64,000 nucleotides of DNA, taken from contig JAFPXD010000007.1 in assembly GCA_017394835.1 (NCBI GenBank), positions 62,001-126,000 of the forward strand. Direction: 5' to 3'. How positions within the stretch are numbered: position 1 is the stretch's first letter; every line of letters begins with the position of its first letter. The position numbers and the translations under genes were made by a program. Shown piece after piece: positions 42,454-51,101 of the stretch. Under the pieces are notes generated by a model that was not told the origin of the DNA, did not search any database, and worked only from the letters and a program-made list of their open reading frames with translations. Origin of the DNA: Clostridia bacterium (GTDB lineage Bacteria > Bacillota > Clostridia > Christensenellales > CAG-138).

Positions 42454-43528
42454 ACGTATTCGCCTCCTTTGCGGCGTCGAGCCTGTCCGCCATTTCCGTC
42501 TGCTTCGACGGGAACATGTGGGCATAGCGATATGTGATGTCGATGCTCTCGTGGCCGACGCGGTTCGCGATCGCGACCGCCGAGAAGCCCATGTCGATGA
42601 GGAGCGAAACGTGGCTGTGGCGAAGATCGTGTATGCGGATCTTCTTCACACCGGCGGCCTCGGCCCCGCGCTTCATCTCGTGATCCAGGAACCTCCGCGT
42701 GAAGGGGAAGAGCCTGTCGTCCGGCTCCAGATCGTAGAGGCGCGAGGTGTAATCCCGCATTTCCTCGCAGAGGAACTTGGGCATTTTGACCGTGCGGTTG
42801 CTCTTTTTCGTTTTCGGCGTGGTGACGACGTCCCTGCCCTTTATACGCTGATACGATTTGCTGATACTCACGGTGCCCTTTTTGAAATCGAGATCCGCGA
42901 GCGTCAGCGCCAGCAGCTCGCCCACGCGGATGCCGCACCAGTAGAGCATTTCGAACGCGTAGTAGGCCAGGGGCTTGCCCATTATGGCCTCGGCGAATTT
43001 GAGGTATTCCTCCTTCTCCCAGAAATCCATCTCGCCCGATTCCTTCTCGCCCATGCTCCCCGCGAGCGCGGCGGGGTTCTTGGAGAGCCCGTAATGCTTC
43101 ACGGCGTGGTTCAGCATGGCGCTGAGCTGGTTGTGGATGGTCTTGAGGTAGGTCTGGGAATAGGGCTTTCCCTTTTCGTCGCGGTAGCCGATCATCACGT
43201 TCTGCCACTGCATGACGTCCCTTGTGGTGATGTCGCAGAGCTTCTTGTGCCCGAAATAGGGCAGGAGCTTCTGCTTGATGAGGTACTCCTTCGAGAGCCA
43301 TGTGTGCTCCTTGAGCTTGGGGCGTATGTCCCGCTCGTAAAGATGCAGATACTCCTCGAAGGTCATGTTGGTATCGGCGCAGGTTTCGAGCAGGAACCTG
43401 CGCTCCCACTCCAGCGCCTCGCGCTTGAGTTCGAACCCGCGCTTGCACTTCTTCTTGTGCTCGCCGGTCCAGTCGGTATATCTGGTCCAGACATACCATG
43501 TTCCGTTTTTGTCTTTGTAGACGCCCAT
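42434..43528 (-). CDS. int: tyrosine integrase, element 2
   Basis: 364 residues. N-terminal arm-binding part (GTWYVWTRYTDWTGEHKKK), SAM-like core-binding domain (about 60-160) and catalytic domain with Arg in YWCGIRVGELLAL, HDLRHSHVSLL, and the nucleophile Tyr in HESIDITYRYAHMFP. It catalyses site-specific insertion into and excision from guaA. Related to, but clearly diverged from, the element 3 integrase, which uses the same target. The excisionase-like gene lies just upstream. Confidence 0.95.
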   Translation of the reverse strand: MGVYKDKNGTWYVWTRYTDWTGEHKKKCKRGFELKREALEWERRFLLETCADTNMTFEEYLHLYERDIRPKLKEHTWLSKEYLIKQKLLPYFGHKKLCDITTRDVMQWQNVMIGYRDEKGKPYSQTYLKTIHNQLSAMLNHAVKHYGLSKNPAALAGSMGEKESGEMDFWEKEEYLKFAEAIMGKPLAYYAFEMLYWCGIRVGELLALTLADLDFKKGTVSISKSYQRIKGRDVVTTPKTKKSNRTVKMPKFLCEEMRDYTSRLYDLEPDDRLFPFTRRFLDHEMKRGAEAAGVKKIRIHDLRHSHVSLLIDMGFSAVAIANRVGHESIDITYRYAHMFPSKQTEMADRLDAAKEANTYVAEES

Positions 43529-43612
43529 TGTCTGATACTTTGCCTTTGCGTTGCAAAGGCCTCCTTTCCTGTGATATTTGACGGTTTTGCGTCAGCAAAA
43601 TCGACGCCTGCG

Positions 43613-43804
43613 TCATTTGTCCTCCTTTTTCTCGTCGTAGAATCTCTTGTAGAAGTACGGCCTGCTGACACGTCCTGCCAACGTGATGTAGCCTTTCCTT
43701 CTCAGCTCGGCGTTCAGCTGCCTGATGATCTTGTAACCATAGGAGTCCGAAATATCGAGCTCTTGCGCGATCTGCTTCGCGTTGATGAATTTATCGTTGT
43801 TCAT
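43613..43804 (-). CDS. xis: excisionase-like protein, element 2
   Basis: 63 residues: INAKQIAQELDISDSYGYKI is a Xis/MerR-like HTH and RPYFYKRFYDEKK the basic tail. GGGAGGTGAGACT precedes the ATG. Position before int and similarity to 8980-9171 and 62296-62496 support a directionality factor. An 84-base gap with small inverted repeats separates it from int. Confidence 0.82.
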   Translation of the reverse strand: MNNDKFINAKQIAQELDISDSYGYKIIRQLNAELRRKGYITLAGRVSRPYFYKRFYDEKKEDK

Positions 43805-43900
43805 AGTCTCACCTCCCTTCTGCTTTCGGATCGCCGTATCCTTTGCCGCTCGTCCGGCGATCCGGTGCGAGTATTATGCCACTTTTTATCCAATCATTCA

Positions 43901-44341
43901 GCCACCCTCGTGGGTGCCCGAATAATTGAGCGTTTTTGTCAATATATGGTGGCGGCAGTCGTGCGGCACACAATATGTTGTAAAATTGTGCTGAAAACCG
44001 GCTCTGAAACGGGCACCCACGGGGGTGCCCGAATCGAAAAAATATATTTTTCAAAAAGGCGCCCGATTCGCTCGGTCTCTTGCTGCCGTACGCGGCTTGG
44101 AAGGCCGATTCCGGATACCGGTATAACTAAATTGTTATGGGGCATCTGCCTGCATCCGCAGCCTTCATTAAAGCTTTCTCACGCATCATACACTATTTTT
44201 GCCCCAAAATCGGCAACCCACGGGGGTTGCAAAAATTTCGGCCTTAAATCGCAATATATAGATGCGGCCATGCTGCCAACCGCTATATGTTGATTTTTAT
44301 GCCCAAAATGTGATAAAAAACTCGCAACCCACGTGGGTTGC
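43901..44341. repeat. four covarying CCCACG-core palindromes
   Basis: GCCACCCTCGTGGGTGCC (43901-43918), GGGCACCCACGGGGGTGCCC (44011-44030), GCAACCCACGGGGGTTGC (44213-44230), GCAACCCACGTGGGTTGC (44324-44341). Arms change in step (GGCACCC/GGGTGCC versus GCAACCC/GGGTTGC), so pairing or dyad symmetry is kept. Spacings are 110, 202 and 111 bases, that is two pairs of equal spacing. Confidence 0.8.
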
Positions 44342-44901
44342 ATATATTATTAAATATATTTTCGTTACAGGGCTTTTTCTTCCCTCTCCCGGGCCTTCGC
44401 CCGCATACACTTTGTTACTGCCCTTTTGTCCGTGTCGCTTTTGAACTTCAAAATTGCCGCCGGCTTGCGGCAAAGACAAAACCGAGAATTGAAAAACGCA
44501 GTTTTCAATAGTGTCCCCGCATGCTTATGCCGGGCCGCCCAATGCCGTGACGCGTTCAGGGCGGAAGTTTCGTTGGATGTCGGTTCGGGAAGCGTTATTC
44601 GGTTGTCAAAATACACAAAGCTATCGTATGGCCTCTCACTTACTTGGACAAAAACAGGTCCAAAAGTAGCATTGATTTTTCGTCAGTAAGAAATATACTT
44701 TTTGCCGTACGTTGCCGCTTTTGATTTTCTCAGCGTTTTGCTTGCTTTTTCTCATAAGCCGCTTGCGCCTGTTTTTCGATCGAATAAGCCCGATGCCAGA
44801 TACCGGTATAACAAATTTGTTATGGGCCATCTGCCTGCTTCTGATCATTGGCCTCTACGGTCGAAAAAGTCCCTCTATAGTTCTATGGCAAAAAAATCAG
44901 G

Positions 44902-44932
44902 GGGGTGTAACCCCAAAAAAATATTTTTGGGG
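44902..44932 (+). other. two mutually exclusive hairpins upstream of the XRE gene
   Basis: GGGGTGTAACCCC (44902-44914) and CCCCAAAAA-AATA-TTTTTGGGG (44911-44932) share the same CCCC. Only one can form at a time, an arrangement used for attenuation switches. It lies upstream of the XRE promoter, so any transcript through it must start further left. Confidence 0.55.
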
Positions 44933-45040
44933 AATATATTTTCCGGGGGCGACCGATCAAAGCCTCTATGCGCCTGTCGGACTTGCCTACACTTAACAAA
45001 TATGCTATAGTAAGCCCATCAAGCATGAAGGAGCTTTGGT

Positions 45041-45532
45041 ATGGCGATAGGGCAAAGGATCAGGTTTTTCCGCATGAAAAACGGGATGAGCATGAAGTAT
45101 CTCGGAGTGAAGGCCGGCTTTGGCGAAGCTACGGCCGATTCGCGCATAGCGCAGTATGAGACGGGGCTGCGTGTGCCCAAGGACGAGCTCACGGAGAAGC
45201 TCGCGGGCTGCCTGGGCGTTTCACCTAACGCGCTCAAGGTGCCCGACATCGACTCGCTCATTGGGCTCATGCACACTCTGTTCGCGCTGGAGGACGGCTG
45301 CGGGCTCACCGTGGAGCTGAACGGCGGAGAACCTCAACTTCGCTTTCAAAGCGAGGGGATGGGAGCTGAGCTGATCCCTCTGCTGCGCGAGTGGGCGGAG
45401 CAAAAGCAGAAGCTCGATTCGGGAGCGATGAGCCGCGACGAATACGACGAATGGCGTTACCGGTATCCGCTTCACGGGAAGCGCTTTCACAGGATAAGCC
45501 CGGCCATTGACGTTGACCTTCCGGTCGACTGA
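45041..45532 (+). CDS. XRE-family regulator of element 2
   Basis: 163 residues. N-terminal HTH (GQRIRFFRMKNGMSMKYLGVKAGF...RIAQYETGLRVP), then a body with VPDIDSLIGLMHTLFALED, and the tail AMSRDEYDEWRYRYP. Same architecture as 62748-63278 and the remnant at 9234-9443. It is transcribed away from the int-xis operon and sits next to the right att site, so it probably represses excision and transfer. Confidence 0.85.
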   Translation: MAIGQRIRFFRMKNGMSMKYLGVKAGFGEATADSRIAQYETGLRVPKDELTEKLAGCLGVSPNALKVPDIDSLIGLMHTLFALEDGCGLTVELNGGEPQLRFQSEGMGAELIPLLREWAEQKQKLDSGAMSRDEYDEWRYRYPLHGKRFHRISPAIDVDLPVD

Positions 45533-45555
45533 TATTCGGTTTTCAAGGTGCGAAA

Positions 45556-45590
45556 AAAGCCCCCAACTGCTCGCAGCAGCCGGGGGCTTT
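45556..45590 (+). terminator. terminator after the element 2 XRE gene
   Basis: AAAGCCCCC / GGGGGCTTT perfect 9-bp outer stem with an inner CTGCTCGCAGCAG hairpin. Confidence 0.85.
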
Positions 45591-45746
45591 CAATACGTTT
45601 GCCGGGAGGGGAAAAACCTTCCCGTAAGCCATTTGCCGGACCGAAAAACGGTCCTACAAGCACAGGCGACATCAATATGCAATCAAATCGGGTTTTGGCC
45701 TATAAAAAACCCAGTATTTACAAGGCTTTTTTAAGGCCGTGTCATC

Positions 45747-45758
45747 ATTCCCACTCGA
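45747..45758 (+). repeat. att core: junction of elements 2 and 3
   Basis: ATTCCCACTCGA, identical to 9582-9593. With its left neighbours the minus strand reads GCT ATC GAG TGG GAA TGA, that is Ala-Ile-Glu-Trp-Glu-stop, a usable C-terminus for GMP synthase carried by the element. Confidence 0.85.
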
Positions 45759-45857
45759 TAGCTATTAAACAATTTTGTTTACCAAATATTGTTCCTGCTA
45801 TCTGTTGTGCCTTTGATTATTTGATAAATCCGTATTATCCACCCTGTTCGCCGTGAT

Positions 45858-45886
45858 GTTATCAGATTGTTATCAGCGCTGATAAC
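45858..45886. repeat. integrase arm-site cluster, left end of element 3
   Basis: GTTATCA at 45858-45864 and 45869-45875 (11-bp period) and the inverted copy TGATAAC at 45880-45886, about 100 bases inside the left att core. The same motif with the same period is at the right end (63439-63456). Confidence 0.75.
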
Positions 45887-46004
45887 ATCTTGCGCCGCAA
45901 TGGATAATGAGTTGCATGTATTATACACGAAATACATTTATGATTCAAGTGGCTCGCTTTTAAAGTCACCTATACGCAGTACCAAAGCGGGACCGCATGC
46001 TTAT

Positions 46005-46286
46005 TTACTCATCGATCAAACCGAGTTCAGTCAGGATGCCCTGCTTTCTGTCGTCGAGGCAGATCTCCTCGAGGAATATGCCCGATCTTGCGATCCTTTC
46101 GGTATCGTAATGCATAAGCGCAAGGCTCACGCGATCTCTGTTGGAAAGCTTTTTCAGATTCTCTGCGTTGTATCTGAAATCATCTTCATAATTGAAAACG
46201 ATCAGCAATTCAGAATTTTCGAATCGAGGATGAAGCTTGCGCAGCTCTTCAAAATCCATAAGTTTATACTTCTCAAGAATACACAC
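46005..46286 (-). CDS. uncharacterised protein at the left end of element 3
   Basis: 93 codons, with protein-like composition: MDFEELRKLHPRFENSELLIVF...DRVSLALMHYDTERIARSGIFLEE. It may be an N-terminally shortened gene, because no good ribosome site precedes the first ATG and a fragment of another gene begins directly upstream. Family not recognised. Confidence 0.45.
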   Translation of the reverse strand: MCILEKYKLMDFEELRKLHPRFENSELLIVFNYEDDFRYNAENLKKLSNRDRVSLALMHYDTERIARSGIFLEEICLDDRKQGILTELGLIDE

Positions 46287-46312
46287 GAGGATGTATGCAT
46301 AAACGAAATCGT

Positions 46313-46453
46313 CATTTGGTCAATAATAGTAGCACTTGTGTTTGTTATTTGACAGAAGAAACCGGTGGAACGGCGTATACCGTTGATTATGCACATAAAA
46401 ACAACTTGACGGTAATCAATTTAAAGAAGGTTGTGATCTCATTATGTCGTTAG
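46313..46453 (+). pseudogene. 3' fragment of a SLOG-family gene
   Basis: A frame without start reads HLVNNSSTCVCYLTEE then GGTAYTVDYAHKNNLTVINL before a stop at 46451. That is the C-terminal strand and glycine turn of YspA-like SLOG proteins, parallel to the tail of 33606-34037. The first about 100 residues are missing. Confidence 0.7.
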
Positions 46454-46620
46454 ACTTTTACACTCACGCTGAATACAGAAACGGTCGGCAAGTAGAACCT
46501 TAAAACGCAAAAAATCGTGGAAATCGGTCGAAAAAAGCCAAAGTTTTTGAAACTCTATTGAAAGAAGAGGGATAATGGTGTATAATATAAAATGTTGATT
46601 CTATTACCGAGGTGAACACA

Positions 46621-46837
46621 ATGGAAGCAAGCTATAAAACACTTTGGAAATTACTCGTTGATAAAGAAATGAGCAAAGGTGATTTGCACAAAAAAAGCGG
46701 TTTGTCGTCGAGCACGATGACAAAGTTGAGAAAAGGCGAAGACGTTTCAATAGAAGCTCTTCGAAAAAATCTGTGTAGCTCTAAATTGCAATATAGCCGA
46801 CATTGTGGAATTTGTTGAAGACTCATCCGCAAGTTAA
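46621..46837 (+). pseudogene. small XRE regulator broken by one base in an A-run
   Basis: From ATG 46621 (GAGGTGAACACA before it) the frame reads MEASYKTLWKLLVDKEMSKG...SSSTMTKLRKGEDVSIEALRK, a typical small XRE repressor. After the six A residues at 46764-46769 it runs out of frame. With five A residues it continues ICVALNCNIADIVEFVEDSS and stops at 46837, the normal family ending. So one extra A disrupts it, either a true frameshift or a homopolymer error. Confidence 0.85.
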
Positions 46838-46975
46838 AGGCATACTATGCGCTTTGGGAGTTTTACGGTTTTTCGGGAGCTTTTGTTTTTCACTAAGACA
46901 GCCATTAGTCCCGGTCAAAATGTATAATTAAGTTCAGAACTTGTAATGCCACTATCTGCGACCGAGGAGGACAAA

Positions 46976-47959
46976 ATGGAAAATACGAAACAGTATAGAG
47001 TTCTTGAAATCTTCTTTCGAGGGTTACGAGGCGAAAACCTTTCAGTTCAAGAACTTGCAAATGAGTACGGTGTATCGACGAAAAGCGTAACACGCAGCAT
47101 TAACGAGCTGAAGGATTTCCTTGCAGACCACAGAGATCTTGTTGGAAATACAGAACTGCAATACTCCTATAGCGACAAGTGCTATCGGCTTTATACGGAT
47201 GAGTTCTTGACCAATAAAGAATTGTTTTCTTTGGTCGAAGTGATGATTGGAGCCAGGGCTTTCTCCAAAATGGAATTGCTCACTCTGATAGGTAAATTAA
47301 AGAAGTTTACCACACCGGATGATCGTCCCAAAATGAATGAGTTGATCCGCAAGGAGCTATATCACTATCCCGAAGTCAACCACGATTGTGAGAGTGTTCA
47401 AGATAATCTTTGGAAACTTATCAACTGCATTACCGATCACAAGGAAATTAGTATTGAGTATTATCGAATGGATAGGAAGTGCGTTTCACATAGACTACGC
47501 CCTGCTACCGTTTTGTTTACTGATTATTACTTCTACCTCATAGCATTTCGCACCGAGGGCAAAACAGAAAAACCTTATTATTTTCGTATCGACCGAATTA
47601 AACAGATTACTGTTCACCGCAAGCAGTTTGATAATTCCGATAAACCGGATTTCGATGAAGGTTTGTTGAGAAAACGAAGTTTGTTTATGTGGCCTGGAAA
47701 GCTCCGCACTATTCGATTCGAGTTTTGCGGTCCTTCCGTGCAAGCGGTATTGGACAAGCTCCCCACAGCAAAAATCATTGAGCGTATGGGCGGCAATAAA
47801 TATCTTATCGAAGCAGAAACGTATGGTGATGGCATCAAAATGTGGCTTTTAAGTCAAGGCGATTGGATTAAAGTTCTTTCACCATCTGAGTTTGTAGAAG
47901 ATTTTCACGATACAATACGACGTATGTGTAAAAAATATGAGAATGAACAGGAGGAATAA
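46976..47959 (+). CDS. WYL-domain transcriptional regulator (BrxR/CapW-like layout)
   Basis: 327 residues from ATG 46976, preceded by GAGGAGGACAAA. N-terminal winged helix (LSVQELANEYGVSTKSVTRSINEL), central WYL domain with ISIEYYRMDRKCVSHRLRP and YFYLIAFRTEGKTEKPYYFRIDRI, and the C-terminal extension WYL regulators have. Such proteins repress defence operons until they sense nucleic-acid ligands. It starts 2 bases before the AAA gene, so it heads the element 3 cargo operon and probably controls it. Confidence 0.9.
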   Translation: MENTKQYRVLEIFFRGLRGENLSVQELANEYGVSTKSVTRSINELKDFLADHRDLVGNTELQYSYSDKCYRLYTDEFLTNKELFSLVEVMIGARAFSKMELLTLIGKLKKFTTPDDRPKMNELIRKELYHYPEVNHDCESVQDNLWKLINCITDHKEISIEYYRMDRKCVSHRLRPATVLFTDYYFYLIAFRTEGKTEKPYYFRIDRIKQITVHRKQFDNSDKPDFDEGLLRKRSLFMWPGKLRTIRFEFCGPSVQAVLDKLPTAKIIERMGGNKYLIEAETYGDGIKMWLLSQGDWIKVLSPSEFVEDFHDTIRRMCKKYENEQEE

Positions 47960-47961
47960 AA

Positions 47962-48954
47962 ATGCCTTTAGATATATCTGGCAAAGCGTATGCTGCAAAA
48001 AAGAACAAGCAGCATGACGTGAACAACAGCCCTCCGGGATCAAGTGTTGAGAAAGACAATGCTCAGCCCGGAAGATCATCTCCGTGGGTTCCAATAGACC
48101 CCAAATACAGTTTTGCTGATCTGATTTTGGATAGCACCACAATGGAAGCACTACTTGATGCAACCTCGTTTCACAAACATCAAGAAACGCTGATGAATGA
48201 TTGGGGGCTGCGAGATTGTTTTGCTGATCGCTCTAATATTTCAATAAACCTATATGGCGAGTCTGGAACAGGCAAAACAATGGCGGCTCATGCTATAGCC
48301 AACGAACTCAACAAGCAAATTATCTTTGTAGATTATGCGGAAATTGAGTCAAAATATGTTGGTGAAACAGCAAAGAATATCAAGCAGCTCTTTATTGATG
48401 CAGAAGAACTTGACGCCATCATTATTTTTGATGAAGCCGATGCTCTACTAAGCAAGCGAGTTACAGATATGCGCTCGTCTTCCGATGTAAGCGTTAATCA
48501 AACACGATCGGTCTTGTTGAATATTTTGAATGACTACACCGGCGTTGTGATATTCACAACAAACTTCATTCAAAACTTTGATCCTGCGTTTATTCGACGC
48601 ATCCGTTATCAAATAAAGTTTAATTTGCCGAACGATGAGTTGCGTTTCAAACTATGGAGAATGTATATCCCTGCAAAGATGCCAACAGATGTTGATATAT
48701 TGCAGATGGCAAAAAAATATGCCGAAGTAAGCGGAAGTGATATTTCTAACGCTGTATTTACTGCAGCACTCAAAGCAGCTCGTCGTGGGGATAGTAAAGT
48801 CCTTCAAACTGACTTTGAAACGGCAATAGAACAGATCATTCAAGCAAAGAAAGACAATGCAAATGACCCTTCTATGAAAATAACCAAAAGGGTTGTTTCT
48901 GAAGAATATGTAAAAGAACAGTTGGGAGATAGATTCCCTAAAGAAAAGGAGTAA
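47962..48954 (+). CDS. AAA+ ATPase, FtsH/CDC48-like
   Basis: 330 residues. About 80 N-terminal residues of unknown fold, then a classical AAA module: Walker A YGESGTGKTMAAHAIANEL, pore-loop-like region KYVGETAKNI, Walker B AIIIFDEADALL, sensor 1 VVIFTTNFIQNFDPAFIRRI with the arginine finger. No protease or membrane anchor. It probably remodels or unfolds another protein of this operon. Directly follows the WYL gene (GGAGGAATAAAA site). Confidence 0.93.
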   Translation: MPLDISGKAYAAKKNKQHDVNNSPPGSSVEKDNAQPGRSSPWVPIDPKYSFADLILDSTTMEALLDATSFHKHQETLMNDWGLRDCFADRSNISINLYGESGTGKTMAAHAIANELNKQIIFVDYAEIESKYVGETAKNIKQLFIDAEELDAIIIFDEADALLSKRVTDMRSSSDVSVNQTRSVLLNILNDYTGVVIFTTNFIQNFDPAFIRRIRYQIKFNLPNDELRFKLWRMYIPAKMPTDVDILQMAKKYAEVSGSDISNAVFTAALKAARRGDSKVLQTDFETAIEQIIQAKKDNANDPSMKITKRVVSEEYVKEQLGDRFPKEKE

Positions 48955-48959
48955 CAGTT

Positions 48960-49295
48960 ATGATTCTCGCTGAAAAAATTATGGGCTTTGTAAAAAAAAT
49001 CATCGGAGCTTTTGCTTCATTCTGGCAGAACATTATCGGTTGGTTGCAGAAAGCTATTACTAAGATTACCCAGGCATTGAAAAAGGTTGTTAATGGTGCG
49101 AGCGTTTTCGCTCAACGCATTGGAGGTAAATTTAAGGAAATCTCCAAATACTATTCCAAGAAAGGAACAGTATGGGAGGAAATGGTACTCACTAAAGAAG
49201 TAACCGAAGATGAGGTTCCCGATTTCATTCGTGCGATGGAAACAACAGAGGAGATTGACATTTCCGAAGAACTCGAAATGAAACTCTCTGCTTGA
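48960..49295 (+). CDS. small protein with amphipathic/hydrophobic N-terminus
   Basis: 111 residues. The first about 45 form a hydrophobic to amphipathic helix rich in Ile, Phe, Trp and Lys (MGFVKKIIGAFASFWQNIIG); the rest is acidic (VTEDEVPDFIRAMETTEEID). It could bind or insert into the membrane, as pore-type effectors do, but this is inference. It ends in TGATG, where the next gene starts. Confidence 0.75.
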   Translation: MILAEKIMGFVKKIIGAFASFWQNIIGWLQKAITKITQALKKVVNGASVFAQRIGGKFKEISKYYSKKGTVWEEMVLTKEVTEDEVPDFIRAMETTEEIDISEELEMKLSA

Positions 49296-50158
49296 TGCTT
49301 ATGAGTAAGAATAAAAACAAACCTCCATATCCACCGTCGCAATTACACCATTGGTTTGAAAGCATTTTGGATGCTATAAATGAGCAATTTGAAATGCGGA
49401 TAAACGGATGCAACGCATACCTATATGTCCGGTCTAATAAGTCTCTTTGCTGTGCATTGGTGTATGGACGGATAGGAAATGTTTGGAAAGAACTTGCTAT
49501 ACGGCAGATCTTCTCAAACAGTGACATCCCGTATGAATTACTAACAGAAGTTAGGGATGAGCACAAAAATAACATAACGGAAGAATTTCGTAAGGTTCTT
49601 CTGAACTACAAGAAAGGAACCGAAGAAGATATGAAAGACGGTACAAAAAAAGCGCTTCAAACTGCATTGAATGATGCCGCAAATGGTGGCTCCATTATGG
49701 ATGTTTTGAAATACAAAAAAGATCCGAATAACAAGATGGATGGCATGACAAGAGCCGGCAAAATGGCACGAGCTGCTCTCACCCATAATTGGATTGACCT
49801 TGCAAAGCTTGGTTGGGAAGCTTTTGTGGATTTGATTACCGATGATCCTTTGACGTACCAAGAGTTTCTGTCTGCGATTAGCCAGTATATTGATGCTAAG
49901 ATTATGCAGATTGCTACCGAAGAAAACCTTCGCTTTGTTGGTGGCGAGTGCCATTTGAAAGTAATTGAGGAAGAACAGAGTATTGCTACGAATGTTCAGC
50001 TCTACTTCAAGAACGAGAAAAACGCTTGGATAAAGAAGGAGCTTAACGGAAAGACCGATTACGAAGCGCTTGATGAAGAAACAATAGACGGAGAAGTTGC
50101 TAACATCCTAATGGAAGGTGGAAGGAAATTCCCGATTACTGACCCGACGAAGGAGTAA
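49295..50158 (+). CDS. uncharacterised protein of the element 3 cargo operon
   Basis: 287 residues, coupled to the previous gene by a TGATG overlap; a second ATG at 49301 is also possible. A N-terminal alpha/beta part (INGCNAYLYVRSNKSLCCALVYGRIG) is followed by a helical, charged middle with a short glycine/alanine segment (GMTRAGKMARAALTHNWIDLAKLGW). No known motif seen. Confidence 0.75.
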   Translation: MLMSKNKNKPPYPPSQLHHWFESILDAINEQFEMRINGCNAYLYVRSNKSLCCALVYGRIGNVWKELAIRQIFSNSDIPYELLTEVRDEHKNNITEEFRKVLLNYKKGTEEDMKDGTKKALQTALNDAANGGSIMDVLKYKKDPNNKMDGMTRAGKMARAALTHNWIDLAKLGWEAFVDLITDDPLTYQEFLSAISQYIDAKIMQIATEENLRFVGGECHLKVIEEEQSIATNVQLYFKNEKNAWIKKELNGKTDYEALDEETIDGEVANILMEGGRKFPITDPTKE

Positions 50159-50170
50159 AGGAGAGCGACC

Positions 50171-51073
50171 ATGAATCAAGTGATGTTTCAAATGTCGTTC
50201 CCAACTACATACGGCAAAACCCGTTTTACAAGTATGGACGACGTTAAAGAAAAAGCCTCTCAACGCCAACCAGATGCAGTTGGATTATATGCTCAATGCA
50301 AAATGTATGGTGTGGGAGCTAAAAAATGTGGCGAAGCTGCCATAGATGATATTTTTGAATCTGCTAAAGCAGGATGTTCAGATGCGATCTTATATCTTGG
50401 TCGTTTATATGAGCAGGGCGCAGGCTTTATCCCGAAGGATTTAGAGCAAGCTATTTGCTTATACAAGTATGCGTATTCTTTGGAAAATGCTGATGCGCTA
50501 CATAACTTAGGCTTTGTGCTCTTTTCTACTGTTCCGAACAAAAAAGCCATCGGTTTAGCGATGATGAAATTATCAGCACGGTTCGGCAGTAAAGGTGCGC
50601 AATTTCACCTGAATCTGCTTGGCGATAGACTTGCTGGCGTTGAAGAAATGTCATTTTATGACATCCCTAAAAGCGAGTTTGCGTTCGATAAAAAAGTCGC
50701 TAAAGATGCCGTTACCCTCTACCAAGTTGATTTAGAAAACGTGGACGACATTAAAAATGGATTGTTGGATGTTTTAGTCGAGCTTGGAGCCGGTACATTC
50801 TCTGAAACGGTAACTGCATTTAGATTCAAGTTCCTTAGAGGTCGTGAATACGAGCTGTTTGAGGATGTTCCATTTGAGGAAGCATTTGAAGAATTAAAAA
50901 GAGACAAGCAAATTGAAAAAGTTGATGTAAGCACGTTAACAAATGCATACGGTCACGGTGCCGCTGAAGACACGCTGTATCGCGCAAAATTTGCAACACA
51001 ATCTAAAAACTTGGTGACTACTGATTTGAACGCCATGTTTGCAGATTTAGGTCTTGATCCTAATGATCTATAA
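50171..51073 (+). CDS. Sel1-repeat protein of the element 3 cargo operon
   Basis: 300 residues. Residues about 40-160 carry Sel1-like repeats (DAILYLGRLYEQGAGFIPKD...QAICLYKYAYSLENADAL); the rest is a mixed alpha/beta domain with FRFKFLRGREYELFEDVPF. Ribosome site AAAGGAGAGCGACC. The giant protein that follows begins with the same repeat type, so the two may contact each other or a shared partner. Confidence 0.8.
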   Translation: MNQVMFQMSFPTTYGKTRFTSMDDVKEKASQRQPDAVGLYAQCKMYGVGAKKCGEAAIDDIFESAKAGCSDAILYLGRLYEQGAGFIPKDLEQAICLYKYAYSLENADALHNLGFVLFSTVPNKKAIGLAMMKLSARFGSKGAQFHLNLLGDRLAGVEEMSFYDIPKSEFAFDKKVAKDAVTLYQVDLENVDDIKNGLLDVLVELGAGTFSETVTAFRFKFLRGREYELFEDVPFEEAFEELKRDKQIEKVDVSTLTNAYGHGAAEDTLYRAKFATQSKNLVTTDLNAMFADLGLDPNDL

Positions 51074-51101
51074 TTTGCGTGGAAGGAGATGAATTATTTC
51101 A

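Larger units (their letters stand above)
43805..45040. other. 1.2-kb gene-poor region rich in palindromes, element 2
   Basis: No confident gene. It contains four related palindromes (43901-44341), two copies of a 45-base direct repeat (44102-44150, 44789-44835), strongly AT-rich tracts, and a pair of overlapping hairpins at 44902-44932. The XRE promoter is at its right end: TTGCCT (44983-44988), 17 bases, TATAGT (45006-45011). Element 3 has only 251 bases in the same place. Short minus-strand frames (68 and 70 codons) are described under findings. Confidence 0.6.

Noticed and set aside
42335..44293. 652-codon plus-strand frame across the integrase region
   Set aside because: Opposite to int, mobC and xis, which have clear motifs and ribosome sites; it is a GC-skew artefact.
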